Notes: generated by a model from the sequence alone, not told the origin. Counted from the stretch's first letter, positions 47,079-56,554 are shown. The stretch: 64,000 nucleotides of DNA from Paramagnetospirillum marisnigri (GCF_001650715.1 NZ_LWQT01000041.1:25041-89040), one strand, 5' to 3'. Numbers and translations: made by a program.

Positions 47079-50069
47079 ATGGCAACCAAATCCGTCTCCA
47101 TCCGTCTGTCCCTGCAGGACGGCGAAACCGTTCGGCGGAGCCTGATCCAACTGGGTAACGACGGCCAGAAGGCGCTGGCCCGGATCGAGGGCGCGGCGCA
47201 ACCGGCGTCGAAGTCGCTGCTGGCGATGAATGCCGCCAGCCAGGATATCCAGGGCGGCATGGCGGGGTTCGCCTCGCGGCTTGGCCCCATCGGCTCGGTG
47301 ATGATGGCGCTGGGACCGGCGGGGCTGGCGGCTGGGGCGGCCATCGGCTTCTTCGGCAAGGCCATGGTGGAGTCCACCATCAAGGTGGAAAGCCTGGAGG
47401 CCCGGCTGAAGGGTCTGGTCGGCGCCGCAGCCCTGACGGAGACCACCAGCTATCTCTACACCCAGGCCCAGAAGACCGGCACGGCGCTGGAGACGGTGGT
47501 CGGGGCCTATTCGCGGCTGGCGGCGTTGCAGAAGGCCGGGATCATCACCACCGGGGAGTCCCGTGCCCTGCTGGAGGGCTTCCAGTCCACCGCCATCGCG
47601 CTGGGGGCCTCATCCGAACAGTTGGAGCAATCCCTGTTCGGTCTGGCCCAGGGGCTGTCATCGGGCACGCTGCGCGCCGAGGAATTGAACCAGATCGTCG
47701 AGCCCATGCCTGGGCTGCTGCAGGCTCTCGACCGGGCCGCCGCTTTGCCCTCGGGCGGGTTCCGCCAGATGGTCACCCAGGGCAAGGTGACGGCGGATTT
47801 CTTTCGCGACACCTTGATCAAGGCGCTGCGGGGCTTTGACGAAGCCGCCAAGGAAAGCGCCGACACCGCCGAGCGGTCCTTCACCCGCATGGCCAATGCC
47901 TGGCAGGGCTTCACCAACGCCCCCTGGCTGCGCAAGGTTCTGTCGGGCGGCGCCAATGCCGGGGCGGCGACGCTGGAATCGCTGACGCCGGGCGAATCCA
48001 CGGTCAAGTCGCGGCTGGCCGATCTGGATCGGCGCATCGCCGCCCTGGGGGGCGAGCAGGCGCTCGACAAGCCATTGCCAGCGGGCACCCATTCCGTGGT
48101 GGTGATGGCGGTCAGGGAGGAAAACGAGGAACTGCGCCGCCTGCTGGCCGAACGTCAGGATGTCGCCGCCGATCTCGACGAGATCACCCGCAAGCGGGCG
48201 GGCATGGAAGCCCAGGCCAAGATGGAGCGCGACCGGGTCCGGGCCGAGCAGCGCGAGCCGACCTATATCGAGAAGCTGTCGGATCTCAAATTCGAGGTGG
48301 AATGGCAGGAGAAGCTGAATGCGGCCCGCGCCGCCGGCAACGCCGAATTCTCCCGCACCAAGGCCCAATATGAGGCGGCCAAGGGCTTCCGCCAGATTGA
48401 GAAGGAGCTGTTCCAGCAAGGCGGCGTCTATCGCACCCAGCCCAAGGAGCAGGAGATCAAGGATCTGCTGGCCCGCGAGGCCGAAGCCAAGGGCAATGGC
48501 GAGATGTCCGCCCAGGCCCAGGCCGAGGTGCTGGGCTTAAACCTCCAGGCCCGTGGCCAGGAGCGTCTGGCCGAAGCCGCCCGCACCGGGGGACAGGCCC
48601 AGATCGACGCGGCGCGATCCGCCAAGGTGCTGGAGTTCGCCTTCAAGAATAACGGCGCGGCGGTAGCCGAATACGACAGGGCGCTGCGCCGGATCGATGC
48701 CGCCAAGCTGCTGGAGCAAAAGAACGGCCTGATCCGCTCGCTGGAGCAGGAAGTCGCCGCCAATGATCGCCTCGCCGATTCCGCCAAGGGATCTGTGGCC
48801 GACACCATCCTGGCGGAGCGCACCAACTGGCTGGCCGAGCAGGCGGCCAAGGGGCTGACCGATGCCAATGGCGACTTGGCGGCCTCCTACGCCCAGGTGC
48901 AGAAATCCCGCGCCAACAGCGAGGCCGCTCGCGCCGTCGCCGACCTGGAGCGCGAGATCGACGCCCAGATGCGATTGGCCGAGGCGGTGCGCAGCAGTGA
49001 TCGCACCAAAGTCCGTGACGTCACCATCGACAATGACGTCGCCAAATTCGCCCGCGGCCACAAGCTGGCCGAGGACGATCCCAAGGTCGATGAGTACCGG
49101 GCCGCCCGGTCCCGTCAATATGCCGAAGCGGTCAAGGACGAGGCCCGCCAGACCACTCTGGCCTATGACGCCACCCTACGGTTTGCCGAGGAACTGGCCA
49201 AGCTCAACGAGCAGCGGGCCAGCGGCACCTTGTCGGAAGAAGCTTACACCCGCCGTTATCGGGAGCTGGAGCAGGATAAGCTGGCCGCCAGCCGTGATTG
49301 GCAGGACGGCGCCATCCGGGCGGTGCGGGCCTATGCCGACGAAGCGGCCAATGCTGCCGTATCAGCCGAACGGGCCATGTCGGGGGCCTTGCGGGCCAGC
49401 GAGGATGCCTTCGTCAAATGGGCCATGACCGGCAAGCTGGCCGGGCAGGATCTGTTCAACAGCCTGGCCGAGGAGGCTTTGCGCGCCGCTTGGCGCATGT
49501 CGGTGGTGGCGCCACTGTTCGGCGGGGCCGGTGGCGGTATCTTCGGCGGCATGATCGCCAGCATCGGCAGTTTCTTTTCCGGGACCGCTTCCGGCGGCGC
49601 CAGTTCCGGCGGCGCGGCGCCGGTGCCCGATACCGGTAATTTCGCCATCGCCCATACCGGCGGCCTGATCGGTCTCGACCGGCTGGAGACCCGGTCATAC
49701 AGCGCGTCGATTTTCGCCAATGCGCCGAAATTCCACGGCGGCGGTCTGGTGGCTGGAGAGCGCCCCATCGTTGCCCGCGTCGGTGAGGGCGTTTTCACGC
49801 CCCGGCAGATGGACAATGCCGACCGCATCCTGAATGCCGCCTTGTCGCAGCCGATGGCGGTGGGCGTGGTGGTGACGGTCAACAACAACGCTTCAGGTAC
49901 CCAGGCTCGCGCCGAGCAATCCCTGGGGGCCGATGGCCGCATCCATCTCGACATCATCGTCGAGGAGATCGAGGGCCGCATGAGCCACCGCATCGGTCGC
50001 GGCGAGGGCATGGCCCCGATGCTGGAGCATCGCTATGGGCTGAACCCGGCGGCAGGGACCTATCGATGA
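47079..50069 (+). CDS. Tail tape measure protein
   Basis: This 996-residue protein has an N-terminal tape-measure domain (VESLEARLKGLVGAAALTET, then EELNQIVEPMPGLLQALDRA), long charged helical coiled-coil stretches in the middle, and a C-terminal region with Gly/Ser-rich hydrophobic segments (VVAPLFGGAGGGIFGGMIAS). Its length sets tail length, roughly 150 nm by the usual 1.5 Angstrom per residue rule. It starts 3 bp after the chaperone stop. Confidence 0.9.
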   Translation: MATKSVSIRLSLQDGETVRRSLIQLGNDGQKALARIEGAAQPASKSLLAMNAASQDIQGGMAGFASRLGPIGSVMMALGPAGLAAGAAIGFFGKAMVESTIKVESLEARLKGLVGAAALTETTSYLYTQAQKTGTALETVVGAYSRLAALQKAGIITTGESRALLEGFQSTAIALGASSEQLEQSLFGLAQGLSSGTLRAEELNQIVEPMPGLLQALDRAAALPSGGFRQMVTQGKVTADFFRDTLIKALRGFDEAAKESADTAERSFTRMANAWQGFTNAPWLRKVLSGGANAGAATLESLTPGESTVKSRLADLDRRIAALGGEQALDKPLPAGTHSVVVMAVREENEELRRLLAERQDVAADLDEITRKRAGMEAQAKMERDRVRAEQREPTYIEKLSDLKFEVEWQEKLNAARAAGNAEFSRTKAQYEAAKGFRQIEKELFQQGGVYRTQPKEQEIKDLLAREAEAKGNGEMSAQAQAEVLGLNLQARGQERLAEAARTGGQAQIDAARSAKVLEFAFKNNGAAVAEYDRALRRIDAAKLLEQKNGLIRSLEQEVAANDRLADSAKGSVADTILAERTNWLAEQAAKGLTDANGDLAASYAQVQKSRANSEAARAVADLEREIDAQMRLAEAVRSSDRTKVRDVTIDNDVAKFARGHKLAEDDPKVDEYRAARSRQYAEAVKDEARQTTLAYDATLRFAEELAKLNEQRASGTLSEEAYTRRYRELEQDKLAASRDWQDGAIRAVRAYADEAANAAVSAERAMSGALRASEDAFVKWAMTGKLAGQDLFNSLAEEALRAAWRMSVVAPLFGGAGGGIFGGMIASIGSFFSGTASGGASSGGAAPVPDTGNFAIAHTGGLIGLDRLETRSYSASIFANAPKFHGGGLVAGERPIVARVGEGVFTPRQMDNADRILNAALSQPMAVGVVVTVNNNASGTQARAEQSLGADGRIHLDIIVEEIEGRMSHRIGRGEGMAPMLEHRYGLNPAAGTYR

Positions 50070-50073
50070 CCGG

Positions 50074-50433
50074 TCAGTGCGGCTCCGATTCAATGTGTCG
50101 AGCCATATCCATGCTGTCGTGCAGAATGCGCACAACCTGCACCCCTTCCTCGAATCTGTGCGGGTCGGCGCGAAACACGATGATATGACGCGCTTTACGT
50201 CCCGTTCGGGCGGTATGAAGCGTGAAAAAGCCAGCAGACAGGCTATCACAAGCCTTGACGCCGATAGTCGTCGGCCATTCCGCCAAGGAATTGATCGTAT
50301 CCACAAGGGTTGCGGCATAAGTCTCAGCCTGCTGCCTACCGAATTGCTCGGCGGTCCACTCCATTATCCCATCAAAGTCGGTAGTGGCTGCGGACGTAAG
50401 ATTGACCGTCCATCGCTTTCGAGGCGGGTTCAC
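50074..50433 (-). CDS. RelE/ParE-type toxin
   Basis: This 119-residue protein (KRWTVNLTSAATTDFDGIME, then QAETYAATLVDTINSLAEWP and RHIIVFRADPHRFEEGVQVV) has the RelE/ParE fold. The terminal VVRILHDSMDMARHI is typical of ParE, which poisons DNA gyrase. It is the second gene of a minus-strand operon and overlaps its antitoxin by 4 nt. Confidence 0.85.
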   Translation of the reverse strand: MNPPRKRWTVNLTSAATTDFDGIMEWTAEQFGRQQAETYAATLVDTINSLAEWPTTIGVKACDSLSAGFFTLHTARTGRKARHIIVFRADPHRFEEGVQVVRILHDSMDMARHIESEPH

Positions 50434-50735
50434 GGACGACCTTCGCGTCGACTCAATCCTCTCTCGATTGCGGAAGCCGCTATGCCCTCCAGATGACGAC
50501 GTAGAGAGGCTTCATCCTTGAAGCTCTGGTATCGCCCAGCCTCGATATCGTCGATCCCCACCTGTACGGCGGCGCGCAGCGCATCAAGACGGGCTTCTTC
50601 CTCGACATCCCGGCGCTCGATCAGGCGCAGCCCTTCGCGCAGCACTTCGCTGGCGTTCTGGTAGCGGCCCGAGGCCACCAGCCGCTCGATCAGATCGGAT
50701 TGATGATCCGTCAGGACGACATTGCGGGTGGGCAT
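50430..50735 (-). CDS. ParD-type antitoxin
   Basis: This 101-residue protein begins MPTRNVVLTDHQSDLIERLV, then ASGRYQNASEVLREGLRLIE, the ribbon-helix-helix DNA-binding part of ParD/CopG. The C-terminus binds ParE. A GGAGA signal lies 7 bp before the ATG. The pair sits between tape measure and minor tail genes on the opposite strand. Confidence 0.85.
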   Translation of the reverse strand: MPTRNVVLTDHQSDLIERLVASGRYQNASEVLREGLRLIERRDVEEEARLDALRAAVQVGIDDIEAGRYQSFKDEASLRRHLEGIAASAIERGLSRREGRP

Positions 50736-50830
50736 GATCCATTCTCCATGGCGTTCCGTTCTTGGCAGAATATGCCATTGCTGTCGGCGCGTGCAAGGCT
50801 ATCCGCGTCGGACAAGGATACGGCCATCCC

Positions 50831-51328
50831 ATGACCACCACCATCTCCTGGCCCACCCGGTTGCCGCTGCCGACCTATGACGGTTATGCCCTGGAACCGG
50901 AATCGGCCGTCACCCGCACCGACATGGAATCCGGCCCCGCCCGGCAGCGGCGGCGGTTCACGCAAACGCCCACCCGCATCCCGGTGCGATGGCGGATGTC
51001 GGCGGTGGATTTCGCCACCTTCGAGGCATGGTTTCGCCTGAAGCTGGACGATGGCGGCGATTGGTTCGGCATCTCCCTGCTGGGCGGGATCGGGATCGCC
51101 GCCCACGAGGCCCGTTTCGTCGGCCAGGGCAACGCCCCCTACAAGGCGGTGCCCAGCCGGGGCGGGGCTTGGATCGTCACCTCGGTGTTGGAAATCCGTG
51201 AGCGCCCCATGCTCGACGCGGGGGCACTGGAAATCCTGCTGGCCGAGGATGTGGTCGTTCTCTTTTCCAACATCCAGACCCTCCATTCCACCCTGCATGT
51301 CGGCTTGCCCGTCAGCATTCGCTGGTGA
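50831..51328 (+). CDS. Minor tail protein
   Basis: This 165-residue beta-rich protein begins MTTTISWPTRLPLPTYDGYA and has RRRFTQTPTRIPVRWRMSAV and FATFEAWFRLKLDDGGDWFG. It matches in position and style the small distal-tail proteins (lambda gpM-like) after the tape measure. Confidence 0.6.
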   Translation: MTTTISWPTRLPLPTYDGYALEPESAVTRTDMESGPARQRRRFTQTPTRIPVRWRMSAVDFATFEAWFRLKLDDGGDWFGISLLGGIGIAAHEARFVGQGNAPYKAVPSRGGAWIVTSVLEIRERPMLDAGALEILLAEDVVVLFSNIQTLHSTLHVGLPVSIRW

Positions 51329-51334
51329 TCGACC

Positions 51335-52204
51335 ATGACCCTGCAAACCGATCTCGCTGCTGCCGTCGCCCAGGTGACGGCGGACAGTACCCTGCTGCAC
51401 CAGGTGGTGCATGGCCCGGCCAGCGGGACCGAGTCCCAGGTCGTCACCGAGGGTGGGCCGGTCAAGACGGTGGCCAAGGCCATCGCCGATATCGACACCC
51501 GGCTTCAATCCGGTCTGGAAACCCTGGACCAGAAGGTTGCGGCGGCGGCGGCCAGCGCGGCGCTTGCCGTTCAAGGCGCCGAAGCGGTGGAGACGAGCGA
51601 GGCGGCTATCGCGGCAAACGCCCAGGCCGCGCGCCTGTCGGAAACGCATGCCGCCGCCAGCGCATCATCCGCGTCCGGCAATGCCGCTGCGGCCAATGCC
51701 AGCGCGGTCGCGGCACAGGCATCCCGGCAAGCGGCAGAGAATGCCGCGATCCTCGCGGAACAGTCCAAGACGGCCTCGGTGGCGGCGAAGGCCGTCGCCG
51801 CACAGGCGGTAATCGATGCAGGAGCTTTGGCATCTGCAGCCAACGCCTCGGCCATCGCGGCCAGTACCAGCGAAGCCACCGCCCAGGCGAGCGCGGAAGC
51901 GGCTGGTCTGTCCGAGCAGCGGGCAGCGGCATCCTCGGCTTTGGCGGTCAATGCCGACGCCAGTGCCACCGCGTCGGCGGCCCAGGCTCGCGCCTCGGAA
52001 TCCGCCGCTGCTGGCTCGGCCACGGTCGCAGCCCAGGCCGAAACCGACGGCGCCTTCTGGGCCGGACAGGCCGAGAGCTTCGCTGTTGCGGCCGAAGCGG
52101 CGGCCACCATCGTCGCCGATGCCACCGGGCTTGATCTGCAAACCCTGATCGTTTCCGCCCGCAGGGGCTCGGACTACCGGACGCTCGGCATCGAGTTGTT
52201 CTGA
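51335..52204 (+). CDS. Alanine-rich coiled-coil tail fibre protein
   Basis: This is 289 residues. The N-terminal 60 (MTLQTDLAAAVAQVTADSTL, LQSGLETLDQKVAAA) are ordinary. Residues 65-265 are made almost only of Ala, Ser, Glu and Gln in short repeats (AAASAALAVQGAEAVE, ASASSASGNAAAANAS), like the Ala-rich stalks of lambda Stf-type fibres. It is likely a trimeric helical shaft. Confidence 0.75.
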   Translation: MTLQTDLAAAVAQVTADSTLLHQVVHGPASGTESQVVTEGGPVKTVAKAIADIDTRLQSGLETLDQKVAAAAASAALAVQGAEAVETSEAAIAANAQAARLSETHAAASASSASGNAAAANASAVAAQASRQAAENAAILAEQSKTASVAAKAVAAQAVIDAGALASAANASAIAASTSEATAQASAEAAGLSEQRAAASSALAVNADASATASAAQARASESAAAGSATVAAQAETDGAFWAGQAESFAVAAEAAATIVADATGLDLQTLIVSARRGSDYRTLGIELF

Positions 52205-52215
52205 GAGGAAAGCTC

Positions 52216-52626
52216 ATGACCACGCTTGCCCATTACCTGACGGTCAAATCCGCCCAGGACAACGCCTTCGCCACCATCTCGGCCAAGCTCGACGAGCCCA
52301 ATCTGCGGATGGACGACTTCGCCCTGATGGTGAAGGCCATCGAACTGATCGAGACCATCCAGGACACCGATGCCTACGACGCCCTGCTGCGCAAGGTGGC
52401 GGCCAAGGCCGCCGGGCTTTACGCCCCGGACTTAAGCGGCGAGGACATCCTCATGCTCACTCGGGCTTCCAGGCTGGGCGACATCCCCCATGGCGGGGAG
52501 GAGCGGTGGATGCTGCTCAATCGCGATGAACGGAACATGGATGTCACCGGCGCCGTGGTGGTCGGCGAGCGCACCCTGGAATCGTTCGGCGACCGTGTCC
52601 TTGAAACCTTCTACGCGGAGACCTGA
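52216..52626 (+). CDS. Hypothetical tail-associated protein
   Basis: This 136-residue helical protein (MTTLAHYLTVKSAQDNAFAT, then YDALLRKVAAKAAGLYAPDL) has no recognised domain. Its place between fibre genes suggests a tail-fibre accessory or adaptor. Confidence 0.55.
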   Translation: MTTLAHYLTVKSAQDNAFATISAKLDEPNLRMDDFALMVKAIELIETIQDTDAYDALLRKVAAKAAGLYAPDLSGEDILMLTRASRLGDIPHGGEERWMLLNRDERNMDVTGAVVVGERTLESFGDRVLETFYAET

Positions 52627-52630
52627 TCCC

Positions 52631-53197
52631 ATGCCCCTGACCATCCCCCCGATCCCCAATGCCGCTCCCTTCGCGGCGTTCTCCGACAATGTCGGCATCT
52701 TCAGCAATTCCAAGGCCCGCGAAATCCCGACCCGGCTCAATGCCATCGCGCAAGGACTGAAGGATCACATCAACACGCTCTGGCTGGCCACGGCCACCGG
52801 CTTCATTAACGGCACGGTGATCGCCGGTCTGAACGCCGCCCTTGCCAAGATCGAGACCTTCTCCAACGGGATCGAAACCCGCATCAACAATCAGATGGCC
52901 GAGTTTCAGGTCAATCTCGCCAATTACCTCGGAACCAATGCCGGGTATTCGGTCAGTGCCGCCAATGCTGCCCTGTTCACGGGCGGCATCGTCGCGGGCG
53001 ACGTCGTCTACGACGTTGCGGGAAGGGCGGTTTCGATCCGCCAGGGGCCGCGTCTGATCAACGGCATCACCTACAACGACGACGGAACCATGGCGGGCTA
53101 TGCCGAGAAGCTGACCCTCGGCGGCATCACCTACACCCGCGCCTACAGCTTCACCTATACGCCCGACGGGCAGATTGCCGCCATTACGGAGGTTTGA
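52631..53197 (+). CDS. Hypothetical tail fibre protein
   Basis: This is 188 residues. The N-terminal 110 are helical (NAIAQGLKDHINTLWLATAT, ALAKIETFSNGIETRINNQM). The C-terminal 75 are beta-rich with YNDDGTMAGYAEKLTLGGIT and YTRAYSFTYTPDGQIAAITE. It looks like a short fibre segment with a tip domain. No family was recognised. Confidence 0.6.
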   Translation: MPLTIPPIPNAAPFAAFSDNVGIFSNSKAREIPTRLNAIAQGLKDHINTLWLATATGFINGTVIAGLNAALAKIETFSNGIETRINNQMAEFQVNLANYLGTNAGYSVSAANAALFTGGIVAGDVVYDVAGRAVSIRQGPRLINGITYNDDGTMAGYAEKLTLGGITYTRAYSFTYTPDGQIAAITEV

Positions 53198-53199
53198 CG

Positions 53200-54543
53200 A
53201 TGGACATCCTGACGTTCAACGCGATGAAACAGTACCAGCGCCGTATTGACAGCGATCTGCTCGATCCCTGGAAGCGCCCGGCCTTCGCCGTGGTCACCAT
53301 GAGCAGCTCGGCCCCCTGGGGCACGGTGGTCTACAACCACTATCTCCAGGAGCTTTACCGCCAGCACTACAATGACAGTGGCTACATGCAGGGCAGCACC
53401 AGCAGTCTGGGCACCGAATTCTTCAACAACTGGTATTCCTACGGCCAGACCAACTCGAACATCTCGTCGACCGACACCTCCTATGGCGACGGCACGGCGC
53501 GGTGTGGGCATCTCGGCCATATCGCCCTCGGCATCGGCCCCGACGGCTCAATGATCGGCCGCCCCAGCCCCTATGCCGGTACGGCGCTCCGGAATGTCGG
53601 TGTCTGGGTCAACAACAAGACCAACAAGAACCTCGCCCTGTTCATGGAGAACCAGTACGCGGGCGTGGCGCCGCGGGCCATCGCCCCCGGCCGCCTGACC
53701 GGCACCGAGGGTTGGCATCTGGCCTGGACCAACACCAAGTTCTACGCCCAGAACAATTTCGGCACGTACAACAAGTACGGGATGATCGGCTACAACGAGA
53801 AAACCGGCACGCTGGTCATCAATGAGAACAAGAACGGCGGCACCTCTATGCGGCTGCACGTCTATTCCAACGTCCCACCGTTCGACATTTCCGCCAGCAA
53901 CCGCCGCGCCTGGTTCAACAATCTCGATGAGACCAAGCACATCTTCTACGACTGGACGGCCAATTCGGCCGGGTATGCCGAGAGCCTCTATCGCGGCATC
54001 GTCATTCCCTGCGACGACGGCAAGATCCTCGTCGTGCGGATGGAACCCAGCAATTACTGCATGCTGGACCGGTTCACGCCGAACGGTTCCGGGGGCTACA
54101 CCAAGGAAGCCACACACACGCTGAGCACGACCACCACCTACGGCATGGAATCCGCCGACCGCAACGGCATCCGCTTCCAGATCTCCAACGACGGCAAATA
54201 CGTCATCTGCTACCAGCCCTATTACTACTATGGGGCCGGGGCCGAGGTGTTCCTGATCCGGGTGTCGGACGGGAAGTACGCCTTCCTGCAATACCAGGAT
54301 TCCAGCTATGGGCGGTCGTTCGCGCCCATTCGCGACAGCGACTTCATGGTCTCCTACAGCCCGAATTCCGACAGCGGTTACGGCATCTACATGTCGCACA
54401 TCGACACCCGCACGGTGTTCCAGGCCATCGCCGACAAGGGCGACATGAGCTCCAAGGTGCCGGGCTTCAACGTCTACATCTTCGACAGCGCCTATCACTC
54501 GACCAACTACCCCTACATCGTCCCGATCATCGGAGGCATCTGA
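53200..54543 (+). CDS. Putative receptor-binding tail protein
   Basis: This 447-residue protein begins MDILTFNAMKQYQRRIDSDL. It is rich in Tyr, Trp, Gly and Asn, with repeated short beta motifs (GTYNKYGMIGYNEKTGTLVI, SNDGKYVICYQPYYYYG), suggesting a beta-propeller or jelly-roll tip domain. GGAGG precedes the ATG. As the largest fibre-block protein it is the best candidate for host recognition. Confidence 0.6.
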   Translation: MDILTFNAMKQYQRRIDSDLLDPWKRPAFAVVTMSSSAPWGTVVYNHYLQELYRQHYNDSGYMQGSTSSLGTEFFNNWYSYGQTNSNISSTDTSYGDGTARCGHLGHIALGIGPDGSMIGRPSPYAGTALRNVGVWVNNKTNKNLALFMENQYAGVAPRAIAPGRLTGTEGWHLAWTNTKFYAQNNFGTYNKYGMIGYNEKTGTLVINENKNGGTSMRLHVYSNVPPFDISASNRRAWFNNLDETKHIFYDWTANSAGYAESLYRGIVIPCDDGKILVVRMEPSNYCMLDRFTPNGSGGYTKEATHTLSTTTTYGMESADRNGIRFQISNDGKYVICYQPYYYYGAGAEVFLIRVSDGKYAFLQYQDSSYGRSFAPIRDSDFMVSYSPNSDSGYGIYMSHIDTRTVFQAIADKGDMSSKVPGFNVYIFDSAYHSTNYPYIVPIIGGI

Positions 54544-54545
54544 TC

Positions 54546-54983
54546 ATGGCCGGCAAAATCAGCTTCCCCCATGGCAATGACTGGGGCGTCATTGGTCCCG
54601 AGGGCGACCACGATCTGCCGGTGGACTCGACCCTGGGTCACCGGTTCCATCTCGTCGACGGCGAGGTCATCGACCGCTATGACGGCGTCACCGACGATGA
54701 GGTCCGCAGGCTTGATGCCGAGCGCGTCGTCGAGCGGCAGGCCGAGGAACTCCAGGCGGCCAGAACCGCCCTGGTTCGTCGGGTCAAAGCCGAAGCGGCG
54801 GGGCGCATCGCCACTCTCGACTGGAAGGTCGAACGCGCCCGTGAGCGGGATGCCCTGAACGGCACCAAGACTCTCCAGGATGTCTATGCCGAGCGAGAGG
54901 TCATTCGGCGGGCGAGCAACGAGGCCGAAGCCGCTATCGCCAAGCTCGCCTCCCAGGAAGAGATCCTGGCCTTCTCCTGGTAG
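54546..54983 (+). CDS. Hypothetical tail fibre accessory protein
   Basis: This is 145 residues. The N-terminal half is beta (ISFPHGNDWGVIGPEGDHDL), then a long charged helix (DDEVRRLDAERVVERQAEEL). It could be a fibre-assembly chaperone or connector, but no family was recognised. It starts 2 bp after the putative receptor-binding gene. Confidence 0.55.
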   Translation: MAGKISFPHGNDWGVIGPEGDHDLPVDSTLGHRFHLVDGEVIDRYDGVTDDEVRRLDAERVVERQAEELQAARTALVRRVKAEAAGRIATLDWKVERARERDALNGTKTLQDVYAEREVIRRASNEAEAAIAKLASQEEILAFSW

Positions 54984-55012
54984 CCCCTTCCACCGACCCG
55001 GAATTCAATGCC

Positions 55013-55363
55013 ATGACCGAACAATCCCCGGAAATCTGGGCGGGCGTCGCCACCCAGTATGTGGGCGCGTGGGGGCAAGCAGCCCCCATGGTCCAGATCG
55101 CCGCCATCACCGCCACGGTGATCATCATTGCCATCATCGCCTGGGCATGGTCGCGGAAGCAGGGGGCGCCGGATGCGTCTGGTGTCCCCGTTGAAGCTTT
55201 CGCCCATGTGGTCGAGGAACAGGCCCGCCAGACCGAGGCCCTTCGCTCCGCGGTCGAGGGACTGAGCGAGATCGTCCACGAGATGCGCAAGCTGCTGGCG
55301 GCCAGGACCTTCTGCCCGTTCCCGTCGCCCATGTGCGCTCCCGGCAAGGACAACCATGCCTGA
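55013..55363 (+). CDS. Single-pass membrane protein, possible lysis or spanin-like
   Basis: This is 116 residues with one strong helix (VQIAAITATVIIIAIIAWAW) at about residues 27-46, followed by a coiled-coil (EEQARQTEALRSAVEGLSEI). Short membrane-anchored coiled coils in phages can be holins, spanins or tail-associated. Position among tail genes leaves this open. It overlaps the next gene by 8 bp. Confidence 0.55.
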   Translation: MTEQSPEIWAGVATQYVGAWGQAAPMVQIAAITATVIIIAIIAWAWSRKQGAPDASGVPVEAFAHVVEEQARQTEALRSAVEGLSEIVHEMRKLLAARTFCPFPSPMCAPGKDNHA

Positions 55364-55880
55364 TTCGGCGTTGTCGCAGGCGCTGAAGGAGGCGTTTGCA
55401 TCGGCCCCGGCCGGAACGGTGATTCTCGATACGTTGGAGATCTGGCATCCAACCTTTGACGAGCCGATCCGGGTGGTCCGCGACCACGCCGATCTCACCG
55501 CCCGACTGGAGGCCGGCGCCCCCCGCGATGGCGGCAAACGGGTGACCTTCGCAGCACTTGCCTTCGAGTTCTCGCCGCCGCCGGTGGATACCGCCCCGGT
55601 GCCGGAAATCACCGTCACCCTCGACAATGTCGGCAGCGACATCACCGACGCCCTGGAAGGGGCCGCCATCAGCCAGCAGGTGATCGAGATCACCTGGCGG
55701 CCCTACCTCTCCACCGACCTCAACGGCCCTCATATGGACCCGCCCATCACCATGACCCTGACCGAGGTCGAAGCCGACACCATGAGGGTCACGGGGCGCG
55801 CCCGCATGCTGGATGCGGGGAACAAGTCCTTTCCGTCCATCACCTATACCGCTCGGCGCTTTCCCGGTCTGGCGCGGTGA
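55356..55880 (+). CDS. DUF1833 tail protein
   Basis: This 174-residue protein (ILDTLEIWHPTFDEPIRVVR, then FEFSPPPVDTAPVPEITVTL and PITMTLTEVEADTMRVTGRA) matches DUF1833, the distal-tail protein normally just before the NlpC/P60 and tail-tip genes (lambda gpL position). Confidence 0.8.
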   Translation: MPDSALSQALKEAFASAPAGTVILDTLEIWHPTFDEPIRVVRDHADLTARLEAGAPRDGGKRVTFAALAFEFSPPPVDTAPVPEITVTLDNVGSDITDALEGAAISQQVIEITWRPYLSTDLNGPHMDPPITMTLTEVEADTMRVTGRARMLDAGNKSFPSITYTARRFPGLAR

Positions 55881-55886
55881 TGACGG

Positions 55887-56300
55887 CTATGCTTCCCAGG
55901 GATTGAGGATATCGACACCGGCCGCCGCGAAATCGGCGACGTTGCGGGTCACCACGGTAAGACGATGCTTCAGGGCGGTGGCGGCGATCAGGCTGTCGAT
56001 AGCCGGTAGCGGCTGTTTGATCCGCGCGGTCAGGCGGCCCCATTCGTCGGCGACAGCGGCATCGACCGGTAGCACGCGGCTTTCGAACCAGTCGGGCAGT
56101 TCGATTTCCAGCCAGGCGATGATCCGGCCGCGCCGCCGCCCATCCGCCAGTTTCTCGGCACCCCGGCGGATTTCGCCTAGGGTCAGGGCGCTGATGAACA
56201 AGGCTTCCTGCGGCGCCGTCTCGAACCACCCCACCACCTGCGGCGCCGGGACGGGCCGGATCAGCTCGGACAGGGCGCAGGTATCGACCAGATAGCTCAC
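55887..56300 (-). CDS. VapC-type PIN toxin
   Basis: This 137-residue protein starts at GTG 56300, overlapping the antitoxin stop (GTGA). The PIN residues are in YLVDTCALSELI (Asp), FISALTLGEIRRG (Glu), IDSLIAATALKH (Asp) and VTRNVADF (Asp). VapC toxins cut initiator tRNA or rRNA. It is on the opposite strand between DUF1833 and NlpC genes. Confidence 0.85.
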   Translation of the reverse strand: MSYLVDTCALSELIRPVPAPQVVGWFETAPQEALFISALTLGEIRRGAEKLADGRRRGRIIAWLEIELPDWFESRVLPVDAAVADEWGRLTARIKQPLPAIDSLIAATALKHRLTVVTRNVADFAAAGVDILNPWEA

Positions 56301-56545
56301 AACTCGATGTCCCGCGACGGCGAGCGGTCGCGCTCGATATCGAGGTCCACGCCGGACAGCGGCGAAGCCCGCAGGAATTCCACCAGCGACGGCTTGCGCC
56401 CCTTCAGCCGTTCGTACTCGTCCTGGGACATTACCACCGCCGTGGTGCGGCCGCGAACGGTGATCGCCTGCGGACCTTCGGCTGCGGCGCTGCGCAGCAG
56501 TTCGCTGAACCGGGCCTTGGCGTCCTGAACCTGCCACGCGTGCAT
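56297..56545 (-). CDS. Phd/YefM-type antitoxin
   Basis: This 82-residue protein begins MHAWQVQDAKARFSELLRSA, then GPQAITVRGRTTAVVMSQDE, the Phd/YefM pattern. The ATG at 56545 has AGGAGA before it. It should neutralise the VapC product and repress its promoter, probably at the CTGACCA repeats. Confidence 0.85.
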   Translation of the reverse strand: MHAWQVQDAKARFSELLRSAAAEGPQAITVRGRTTAVVMSQDEYERLKGRKPSLVEFLRASPLSGVDLDIERDRSPSRDIEL

Positions 56546-56554
56546 GGGCGTCTC

